Origin: CAYVUV01 sp964455095
Lineage (GTDB): Bacteria; Desulfobacterota; Binatia; HRBIN30; CADEER01
Reading direction: 5' to 3'
Assembly (NCBI GenBank): GCA_964455095.1
Contig: CAYVUV010000363.1
Coordinates: 1-5,929, forward strand
Length of the DNA: 5,929 nucleotides
Shown here: piece after piece, positions 1 through 5,178 of the stretch
Layout: each line of letters starts with the position of its first letter
Numbering within the stretch: position 1 is the stretch's first letter
Program-made: the position numbers and the translations under genes
Notes under the pieces: model-generated
Seen by the model: the letters and a program-made list of their open reading frames with translations, nothing else
Databases searched by the model: none
Told to the model about the DNA's origin: nothing

Positions 1-34
1 GCCTGGGAACGGCACGCCACCCATCAGGCTCAGA

Positions 35-143
35 GGGCTTTGCCCAGAAGCTCCAACGCAGGCGGTGCCACGGATGATCCGGAGAATCACGAAACCACCA
101 AAGAGTGAAACCACGAAAGACAGCGTCTTCGTGGGTTTGTGCG
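35..143 (+). repeat. Left outer arm of imperfect inverted repeat
   Basis: Three blocks in this arm recur as reverse complements on the right, in mirrored order. GGGCTTTGCC at 35-44 matches GGCAAAGCCC at 580-589. GAGAATCACGAAA at 82-94 matches TTTCGTGATTCTC at 548-560. GTCTTCGTGGGTTTGTGCG at 125-143 resembles the complement of 462-480 with a few mismatches. The midpoints of the three pairs fall at about 312, 321 and 303, which argues for one inverted duplication with indels rather than chance. No terminal target duplication or transposase is visible. Repeats built on CACGAAA are common dispersed intergenic sequences in some environmental bacteria; that link is from general knowledge. Confidence 0.5.
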
Positions 144-250
144 GGAGAAATGAAGAACTCGGAAAGCCCAGGCCGTTGAATGACAATGCGTCTTCCGGTG
201 CGACGTGTTGCCGCGATCCGTCGTTGCTTCGCGTCAGAACTCCGGTTTTC

Positions 251-285
251 TCTCCCGGATGGGAGAGGGCTAGGGTGAGGGGGAT
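251..285 (+). repeat. Inner inverted repeat, left copy, with hairpin
   Basis: This is a 35-base block. Its reverse complement recurs at 369-402 with one base missing and about one mismatch. At its left end, CTCTCCC (250-256), loop GGAT and GGGAGAG (261-267) form a 7-bp stem with a 4-base loop, followed by GGCTAGGGTGAGGGGG. The CCCTCACCC…CCCTCTCCC pattern is a familiar dispersed intergenic repeat of high-GC proteobacteria (established in general; the subfamily is not identifiable here). There is no T tract, so it is not a standard intrinsic terminator. Confidence 0.75.
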
Positions 286-368
286 TGCATGAATCTCTTC
301 CGCAACCCTTTGTGCGCCGGCAGTTTCGCGTGCTGCACTGCGGGCACATGAGGTTGGCAGAGCGTTCG

Positions 369-405
369 ATCCCCCTCACCCAACCCTCTCCCATCCGGGA
401 GAGGG
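369..405 (-). repeat. Inner inverted repeat, right copy, perfect 9-bp hairpin
   Basis: This is the reverse-complement partner of 251-285, separated from it by about 83 bases. It contains CCCTCTCCC (384-392), loop ATCC (393-396) and GGGAGAGGG (397-405), a perfect 9-bp stem on a 4-base loop. The two copies can pair with each other into a long stem, or each can fold alone. Such elements are often found 3' of genes, where they can act as mRNA-stabilising structures, nucleoid-protein sites or transposase-mobilised palindromes. Nothing here decides between these roles. Confidence 0.78.
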
Positions 406-461
406 CCCGGAGTGCTCGGGCGAGGGGCAGGAGCTCCGGCCCAAGTCGCGTCGCAACCACC

Positions 462-608
462 CACACGAACCCACGGAGACCCGAAAGACAAAACTCAGTC
501 ATTTGAGGCCCTGCAGTTCTGACTGTCGTGTTTTCGTACCTTCGAGCTTTCGTGATTCTCTGGTGCGGCGGCCTTTTTTGGCAAAGCCCCAGAGGCCCGC
601 AGGCAAAG
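462..608 (-). repeat. Right outer arm of imperfect inverted repeat
   Basis: This arm mirrors the left outer arm at 35-143. The ordered blocks are 462-480 (complement-like to 125-143), TTTCGTGATTCTC at 548-560 (complement of 82-94) and GGCAAAGCCC at 580-589 (complement of 35-44). GGCAAAGCC occurs again as a direct copy at 602-610, abutting the stop codon of the minus-strand glycosyltransferase. The stretch 480-547 has weaker, interrupted similarity to the left arm. The arm is probably a second, opposite-facing copy of the same dispersed sequence, now diverged. Confidence 0.45.
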
Positions 609-613
609 CCGGC

Positions 614-1786
614 TCAGAGCGAGGTCAACGCCGTCTCGAGTCGCTCCAGCACGCGCGGCCAATCATAGCGCGTCTCGACCAGCGTCAGCCCGCGCGCGCG
701 CAGCCGCGCCCTCAACTCTGTATCGCCGAGCAACTGCAATGCAGCGGTGGCAAACTCCGCCGGATCGTCGCGCAACCACAGCTCCTGCCCGTCGACAACG
801 GCGAGGCCCTCGGCGCCCAAACGGGTCGAGAGCACGGGCAACCCCATGGCCATGGCGTGCAGAATCTTGATCCGCGTGCCGCTGCCGGCGCGCAGCGGCA
901 CGACCGCCAGCGCGCAGTCGGCCGCGACCGCGCTCATGTCCGGCGGCCCGGCCACGACTTCGACGCGCCGATCGCGGCCCAGCGCCACGATCGCCGGCGG
1001 CGGATTGCGGCCGGCGATGACCAGCGAGACTTCGGGGTCGTACGCCCAGATATGGGGCATGATCTGCTCGACGAGGTGAAAGGCGGCGTCGATGTTTGGG
1101 TAGTAATCCAGCGTGCCCATGAACAGCAGGCGGCGCGACGGCCGCGGCGTCAGCGGCCGAATCGAGCTCAGGTCGATGCCGTTCTCGACCACCACGGTCT
1201 TCCCCACCGCACAGCGGCGCTGCATCTCAGCGCGGTCGTCTTCGCTGACCGTGGTGCGGAGCGGAAAGCGCGGCCACATACGGTCTTCGTAGGCGGCGAG
1301 GTGCAGCGCCGTGGCCTTGTGCACCCAGCCCTGAGCGCCGGCGACGCGCGCGCCCGCGGGGTTGAGCGCGGCGATTTGCCGGTAAATCTTCGACTCGATA
1401 TTGTGCTCGTTGAGCACCACCGTTGACATCGGAAACAGGTGCTCGTACTGCGCCATGAAGATGTGCTCGAAGATCGCGACATCGAACCGCTCGGCGGAGA
1501 GCCGTTCGAGCGCCGCCTCCATGTGTGGCGAAAAATACCCCAACACCGGCAACGGCAGCCGCGGCCCATCGAGCGGCACCGACATCGCGCGCGTGCGGCC
1601 GACCATGACCACCGCGCGGCAACAGGATTCCAGCGCCTGGCGGTAGCGCTCCTCGCCCGGCTGCGCGAAGGTGGCGAGCGTCACGTCGTGGCGCTGGCCG
1701 AGATAGCGCACCACCTCCCACTTGCGGATCCGTCCACCAGAGTCGGGCGGATACGGCAAATAGGGCGTGACGACGAGAATCTTCAC
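614..1786 (-). CDS. Glycosyltransferase, GT4 type (GT-B fold)
   Basis: A 390-residue predicted cytosolic enzyme that would transfer a sugar from a nucleotide donor to a glycan or lipid-linked acceptor. The N-terminus MKILVVTPYLPYPPDSGG (1-18) is the acceptor-side Rossmann strand and Gly-rich loop typical of this group. NEHNIE (126-131) and ENGID (201-205) mark the inter-domain region. LFMGTLDYYPNIDA (221-234) and LVIAGR (255-260) open the donor-binding domain. VVPLRAGSGTRIKILHAMAM (295-314) is the donor-site segment. Length and layout resemble GT4 enzymes of exopolysaccharide and PEP-CTERM-associated loci. His310 sits where most relatives have the conserved Glu of KILEAMA. I chose the GTG start because MKILVVTPYLP is the normal N-terminus; the frame stays open upstream, but that part overlaps the divergent gene and has no family features. 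GAGG lies only 3 bases upstream, a tight ribosome-binding site. The first base is 27 bp from the divergent neighbour's start. Confidence 0.9.
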   Translation of the reverse strand: MKILVVTPYLPYPPDSGGRIRKWEVVRYLGQRHDVTLATFAQPGEERYRQALESCCRAVVMVGRTRAMSVPLDGPRLPLPVLGYFSPHMEAALERLSAERFDVAIFEHIFMAQYEHLFPMSTVVLNEHNIESKIYRQIAALNPAGARVAGAQGWVHKATALHLAAYEDRMWPRFPLRTTVSEDDRAEMQRRCAVGKTVVVENGIDLSSIRPLTPRPSRRLLFMGTLDYYPNIDAAFHLVEQIMPHIWAYDPEVSLVIAGRNPPPAIVALGRDRRVEVVAGPPDMSAVAADCALAVVPLRAGSGTRIKILHAMAMGLPVLSTRLGAEGLAVVDGQELWLRDDPAEFATAALQLLGDTELRARLRARGLTLVETRYDWPRVLERLETALTSL

Positions 1787-1795
1787 GCGCCTCGA

Positions 1796-1801
1796 TATAC
1801 T
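1796..1801 (+). promoter_or_regulatory. Possible -10 box in 27-bp divergent gap
   Basis: TATACT (5 of 6 matches to TATAAT) lies in the 27-bp gap 1787-1813 between the divergent GTG and ATG starts. On the opposite strand the same bases read AGTATA, so either direction could use them. No good -35 element sits at 16-18 bases. Transcription from this box would start within a few bases of the ATG at 1814, giving an almost leaderless message. This is a weak candidate; promoters for one or both genes may lie inside the neighbouring coding sequence. Confidence 0.2.
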
Positions 1802-1813
1802 ACGGCAAAGAGA

Positions 1814-3208
1814 ATGAGCAACGAGCCCGACTCCCCGCGCAGCGCGGCCTATTACTTTCACGTCGCCAACGTCTGGCAGCTGAAGGGCAACGTCGCCGCC
1901 GCCGCCGCCGGCTACGAGCGCGTGCTGCAATCGGACCCGTCATTCGTCCCCGCGCATCTGAAGCTCGGCTTGCTGCTGATGAAGCTCGGGCGCGTCGAGG
2001 AGGCGCAGCAGTGCTACGAGCGCGCCATCGCGGTGGCGCCCGACAACGAGGACGCGCAAGCGCACCACCGCTACATCCTGCAACTGCTCGCACGCAGAGG
2101 TGCGCTGCCGAGCGGCGCGGAGAGCGCGCGCGATCTGGAACCCTTGGAAGACCAGCCCGACGGCCGCATCCGACTGGGCAACCAGGTGACCTTCCCGCAC
2201 CAGCGCGGGGGATGGGCTTCCGTCCTGCAGTCGTTGCGCCCGCTGCACAATCGCAACGGCATCCTGTTCGACGCCAGCATCGAATCGAACTTCGCCTGGA
2301 AGCACTGGAAGGACTGGGTAAACCCGCCCGACATCCTCGAGCGCATGCGGCGGGAAGACACCTTCGACCTGTTGGCGACGTCGGAAGAGAAGGGCATCGT
2401 CCCCTACACCGAGCCGTGGATCGGCATCGTCCACAATCCGCCCGACATGCCGCGCTGGTTCGACTACCAGACCAGCCCGCAGGTGATCACGGCCAAGGAC
2501 GTCTGGAAGCGCAGCATGGAGCACTGCGTCGGCTTGTTCGCGCTGTCCGAGCACCTCGCGGCCTGGATGCGCCGCGCCACCGGCAAACCGGTCTCGACCC
2601 TGCTGCACCCGTGCGACCCGCTGCCGCTGTTCGACGTGGATCGATTCAGGGCCAACCCGAACAAGAAGATCGTGCAGATCGGCTGGTGGCTGCGCCGGCT
2701 GTCGGCCATCTACGAGCTGCCGCTGCCGCGCGACAATCCCCTGCACTACGAGAAGGTGCGTCTGCTGCCGTTCCCGAAGGCCGACCAGTGGCATGCGCCA
2801 CTGCTGCGCCGTGATCGCGAGCACAGTGAGCGCGCGACGATCGACGAGCGCTATGTCGCCAACACCGCCGTGCTCGGACCGTTGCCGGTCGCCGACTACG
2901 ACCGCCTGATGTCCGAGAACGTCGCCTTTCTGTACCTGTACGACTCGAGCGCCAACACGGCCGTCGTCGAATCACTGTCGCGCGCGACGCCGATGCTGGT
3001 CAACCGCCTGCCCGCCGTGGTCGAGTACCTCGGCGAAGACTACCCGATGTACTACGACAACCTGGAAGAGGCGGGGGCCAAGGCGCTCGACGTCTCGCTG
3101 GTCGCGGCGACGCATCACTACATGATGCAATGCGACGGGCGCCGCAAGATCCAGCTCGACTACTTCGTCGACAGTTTCCGGGCGAGCGACGTGTACCGCT
3201 CGATTTGA
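1814..3208 (+). CDS. TPR / GT-B-like glycosyltransferase fusion protein
   Basis: A 464-residue protein. Residues 12-80 form two tetratricopeptide repeats with the usual Gly/Ala/Pro spacing: YERVLQSDPSFVPAHLKLG ends the first and starts the second, and YERAIAVAPDNEDAQ ends the second. Residues 81-115 are a linker. Residues 118-464 look like a two-domain glycosyltransferase: GIVHNPPDMPRWF (204-216), GLFALSEHLAAWM (240-252), LLHPCDP (263-269), KKIVQIGWWLRR (284-295), then ENVAFLYLYDSSANTAVVES (368-387) and PMLVNRLPAVVEYLGEDYP (393-411). Glu386 in AVVES followed by P393 matches the donor-site Glu and Pro of GT1/GT4 folds; this fold call is inference from pattern. There is no signal peptide or membrane helix. 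The TPRs may bind a protein partner or substrate. I chose the ATG at 1814 because the TPR begins right after it; the frame is open upstream but overlaps the divergent gene. It is probably co-transcribed with the GT2 gene one base downstream. Residues 28-32 come from five GCC codons. Confidence 0.85.
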   Translation: MSNEPDSPRSAAYYFHVANVWQLKGNVAAAAAGYERVLQSDPSFVPAHLKLGLLLMKLGRVEEAQQCYERAIAVAPDNEDAQAHHRYILQLLARRGALPSGAESARDLEPLEDQPDGRIRLGNQVTFPHQRGGWASVLQSLRPLHNRNGILFDASIESNFAWKHWKDWVNPPDILERMRREDTFDLLATSEEKGIVPYTEPWIGIVHNPPDMPRWFDYQTSPQVITAKDVWKRSMEHCVGLFALSEHLAAWMRRATGKPVSTLLHPCDPLPLFDVDRFRANPNKKIVQIGWWLRRLSAIYELPLPRDNPLHYEKVRLLPFPKADQWHAPLLRRDREHSERATIDERYVANTAVLGPLPVADYDRLMSENVAFLYLYDSSANTAVVESLSRATPMLVNRLPAVVEYLGEDYPMYYDNLEEAGAKALDVSLVAATHHYMMQCDGRRKIQLDYFVDSFRASDVYRSI

Positions 3209-3209
3209 G

Positions 3210-3896
3210 ATGAGCGTGGACGAGCCCGCACGCATCAGCGTCATCATCCCCTCGTTCAACTGCGCCCGCTACCTCGGCGAGGCGATCGCCAGCGTGTTGG
3301 ATCAGGGGATCGCGTTGCGCGACGTCATCGTCATCGACGACGGCTCGACCGACGACACCGCCACCGTGGCGAATGGTTTCGCCGCCGTGCGGTACCGACA
3401 TCAACCCAACCAGGGCATCGGCGCCGCGCGCAACCACGGCGTCAGTCTGGCGCAGGGCGATCTGATCGCATTTCTCGATGCCGACGACATGTGGACCGCG
3501 GGCAAGCTCCGCGCCCAACTCGACGTCCTGCACCGCATGCCCGAAGTGGATCTGGTCTTCGGACATGTCGAGGTCTTCGTCGACCGCCCGGACGCCGCCA
3601 CGCCGGCCCCGGTCGAATCTGGCGACGCACGCCCGGGCTACACCGCCGGCACGATGCTGATCCGCCGCGCCGCCTTCGACCGCGTCGGCCCGTTCGCCAC
3701 CGACTGCCGCCTCGGCGAGTTCATCGACTGGTACCTGCGCGCCACCGACGCCGGCCTGAAAAGCCACCTCCTGCCGCAAATCCTCTTGCGCCGCCGCGTC
3801 CACACCACCAACACCGGCATCCGCGAACGCGACCAGCGCACCGACTACGCCCGCGTCCTCAAAGCCTCCCTCGACCGCCGCCGCGGCCGGGGGTGA
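3210..3896 (+). CDS. Glycosyltransferase family 2 protein
   Basis: A 228-residue GT-A-fold inverting glycosyltransferase of family 2. ISVIIPSFNCARYLGEAIAS (9-28) is the nucleotide-binding start and VIDDGSTDDT (41-50) is the first conserved Asp pair. NQGIGAARNHGV (67-78) precedes the metal-binding LDADDMW (89-95), whose DAD/DD (90-93) corresponds to the family's DXD. GTMLIRRAAFDRVGPF (147-162) and GEFIDWYLR (169-177) follow; E170/D173 are the likely catalytic-base region (ED motif). RRRVHTTNTG (194-203) closes the acceptor side. The length is near the minimum for a stand-alone GT2 domain. No membrane helix is present, so it is cytosolic and may associate with the membrane through its acceptor. 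Its ATG begins one base after the upstream TGA, so translation is probably coupled. The last residues are Arg-rich and end against the convergent Uma2 remnant. Confidence 0.93.
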   Translation: MSVDEPARISVIIPSFNCARYLGEAIASVLDQGIALRDVIVIDDGSTDDTATVANGFAAVRYRHQPNQGIGAARNHGVSLAQGDLIAFLDADDMWTAGKLRAQLDVLHRMPEVDLVFGHVEVFVDRPDAATPAPVESGDARPGYTAGTMLIRRAAFDRVGPFATDCRLGEFIDWYLRATDAGLKSHLLPQILLRRRVHTTNTGIRERDQRTDYARVLKASLDRRRGRG

Positions 3897-4272
3897 TACT
3901 TTTGCGCGGCTCGTTCCACTGGGAGGGCAATCTCCTGGAGGAACAAGATGTGCGAAGCGGGTTGCGGTCGCGAGAATCGATACAGATCGGCACCAAACTT
4001 GAGCGGCGAAGCAGCCTCCGGCGGCTGACCTTGGCTACCTTCCGCACGGGATCGACGATCCAGTATTCCTCGACGCCGTTCTGCTCGTAGATCTTCTTCT
4101 CGATGCGATCGCGACGCGCCGTGGGCGGCGACAGGATCTCCACCACCAACGTCGGAACGACGCGGAAGAACTGGCCGCGCGTCGGCTTGCCCTTGCCGAG
4201 TCGCGCGGACGAGATGTACGAGACATCGGGTTCGACCGTGTCGCCAGACGGAAGATCGTAGCCGGTGCTCGA
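3859..4272 (-). pseudogene. Truncated Uma2-family (DUF820) endonuclease-like gene
   Basis: The family (Uma2, PD-(D/E)XK restriction-like fold, usually about 190 residues) is recognisable over about 82 codons, 4272 down to about 4027. SSTGYDLPSGDTVEPDVSYI leads in; then come RGQFFRVVP, VVEILSPPTARRD, IEKKIYEQNGVEEYWIVDP and VRKVAKV. The core acidic residues (EPD, VVE) and the Lys-rich helix survive. Upstream the same frame is open to the TGA at 4351-4353 (the membrane protein's stop) but has no family sequence and no ATG, GTG or TTG. The first possible start is a TTG at 4149, in the middle of the domain. After about 4027 the family C-terminus is lost: the frame runs on as Arg/Ser-rich sequence to a stop at 3859, overlapping the end of the convergent GT2 gene by 38 bases. 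A frameshift or small deletion there is likely. Uma2 genes are often multi-copy; whether most encode active nucleases is unsettled. Confidence 0.72.
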
Positions 4273-4350
4273 CCCGAGACGGCAGCAACGGGCGCTGGTC
4301 GAGCGACCAGGCGGCGCGATCGGAGGGTCCGCCGCGGCGCTCCGCTTGGC

Positions 4351-5025
4351 TCAGTCGCGCAGCGCCGGGAAGATGCGGCGCGCCAGTGGCGGCACCGCCA
4401 CCATGACGACGATCACGACGACGGCGACGACGCGCTCGTCGTCGAAGATCTGCGACGCCACAATGCTGGAGGCGAGCAGGATCGAGAACCACACCAGATC
4501 GCCGGCCATGGCCGCCGCCCAGCCGGCCAGCCGTCGAATGGGCAGGCCGCTGGCGAGCGCGCCGGCGGTGTAGATATCGACGCCGAAGCCGACGGTGGCG
4601 ATGCGGAACAGCGCCGGCGCGACGCGCCCGTCGCGCAGATCGTCGGTGCTCGGCCGCCGCACGCCGATCATCGCCACCTTGAGCATGCGGCTGCCGATCC
4701 GGTGCACCGCCGGGATGCGCCGCCCGTGCGTGCGGAACCACGAGTAGATCGGGTTGAGCAGCAGCGCCGCCAAGGCGTCGGAGAGCGCGTAGAGTCCCAG
4801 GGTGATGGGCGGCGGCAGCCGCAGATGGTTCGCCAGCAGCACGCCAGCCGGGATACCCGGGCCGACCGGCGCCCAGAAGAGCAGGAAGATGAGGCCCAAT
4901 GCACCGCCCGGAAAATGCGCCGCCGCCTGCATCAAGCGCGAGGCACCCGCTTCGCCGGCGAAGGCGGTCGGGTCGAGCGCAACGGACGGACTGAAGATGT
5001 CGGACAGATCCATGACGATCGCCAT
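4351..5025 (-). CDS. Five-helix membrane protein of unknown function
   Basis: A 224-residue protein I do not recognise at family level. With the ATG at 5025 as residue 1, hydrophobic segments lie at about 42-65 (FLLFWAPVGPGIPAGVLLA at its end), 74-94, 137-161, 166-191 and 199-215. A basic stretch at 98-124 (RTHGRRIPAVHRIGSRMLK) separates helices 2 and 3 and, by the positive-inside rule, should face the cytoplasm. The first 40 residues are mostly polar. Notable points are the Gly/Pro-rich APVGPGIPAG inside helix 1 and the acidic residues FGVD in helix 3 and AGD at the start of helix 4, which could serve transport or proton coupling (inference). Starts in the same frame include a GTG at 5052 and an ATG at 5013; I prefer 5025, with a weak GGGA upstream. 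It diverges from the glutathione S-transferase gene and ends 78 bp before the Uma2 remnant, in the same frame. Confidence 0.8.
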   Translation of the reverse strand: MAIVMDLSDIFSPSVALDPTAFAGEAGASRLMQAAAHFPGGALGLIFLLFWAPVGPGIPAGVLLANHLRLPPPITLGLYALSDALAALLLNPIYSWFRTHGRRIPAVHRIGSRMLKVAMIGVRRPSTDDLRDGRVAPALFRIATVGFGVDIYTAGALASGLPIRRLAGWAAAMAGDLVWFSILLASSIVASQIFDDERVVAVVVIVVMVAVPPLARRIFPALRD

Positions 5026-5088
5026 AGCATTCCCGTTCGCGCGGTCCACCACAACTGGGTGGGAGCTCCTCGGATGCGGCCAACCGGC

Positions 5089-5117
5089 TTGCCGCGTCTT
5101 CAGCAGCCGCAGATACT
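5089..5117 (+). promoter_or_regulatory. Candidate sigma70-type promoter for GST gene
   Basis: TTGCCG (5089-5094, 4 of 6 matches to the -35 consensus) and GATACT (5112-5117, 4 of 6 to the -10) are separated by exactly 17 bases. A start near 5124 would give a leader of about 55 bases before the ATG at 5179. It is the only well-spaced pair I could find in the 153-bp divergent region 5026-5178. Each box is imperfect, so this is a candidate only. I see no operator-like palindrome around it. Confidence 0.35.
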
Positions 5118-5165
5118 ACCTCAAAGCGCATGCCGACGCGGGCTGCTGTTCGGCGTCAGCGAACT

Positions 5166-5173
5166 GGGGGGAG
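5166..5173 (+). promoter_or_regulatory. Ribosome binding site of GST gene
   Basis: GGGGGGAG lies 5 bases before the first of two tandem ATG codons (5179 and 5182). The spacing favours the first ATG, although initiation at either would differ by only one Met. Confidence 0.6.
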
Positions 5174-5178
5174 CCACC

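Larger units (their letters stand above)
1..613. other. Gene-free, repeat-bearing region
   Basis: No open frame here resembles a protein; the short frames on both strands (up to about 75 codons) are low-complexity and Arg/Pro/Ser-rich. The stretch consists largely of inverted repeats: an inner pair at 251-285 and 369-402, and a looser outer pair at about 35-143 and 462-608. AT-richer tracts built on CACGAAA and its complement TTTCGTG stand out from the GC-rich coding DNA. It lies immediately downstream of the minus-strand glycosyltransferase that stops at 614, so it probably holds that gene's 3' end signals, but I see no stem followed by a U tract on the minus strand. The first 60 bases are open in two plus frames, so the end of a gene entering from the left cannot be excluded. 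Confidence 0.6.

Noticed and set aside
1..108. Possible end of a gene entering from the left, or a leftward gene starting with ATG at 24
   Set aside because: Two plus frames are open at the edge and a leftward ATG (MGGVPFPG) exists. None shows a recognisable motif, and the sequence is shared with the inverted repeat arm.
384..405. Intrinsic terminator
   Set aside because: The 9-bp GC-rich hairpin is perfect, but no T tract follows on either strand. It is explained as part of the dispersed repeat.
65..506. Short overlapping open frames of about 73-75 codons on both strands
   Set aside because: They run through the hairpin repeats, overlap one another, lack ribosome-binding sites, and have no protein-like composition.
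82..560. CRISPR array or insertion sequence
   Set aside because: Repeats are inverted rather than tandem, spacers are irregular, and there is no transposase frame or visible target-site duplication.
503..1426. Long plus-strand open frame (about 307 codons) opposite the GT4 gene
   Set aside because: It is antisense to a gene with clear family motifs. Its product is rich in Arg, Gln, His and Ala with no recognisable domain, as expected for a shadow frame in GC-rich DNA.
1940..2824. Minus-strand open frame of about 294 codons opposite the TPR-GT gene
   Set aside because: The plus strand carries coherent TPR and GT-B-like motifs. The antisense product has shadow-like composition (many Arg, Gln, Val, His) and no motif.
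3845..5131. Minus-strand open frame of about 428 codons spanning the membrane gene and the Uma2 remnant
   Set aside because: The membrane helices and the Uma2 motifs both read in another frame. This one is Arg/Ala-rich and featureless. Only its last part could be the shifted end of the Uma2 gene, and that has no clear family match.
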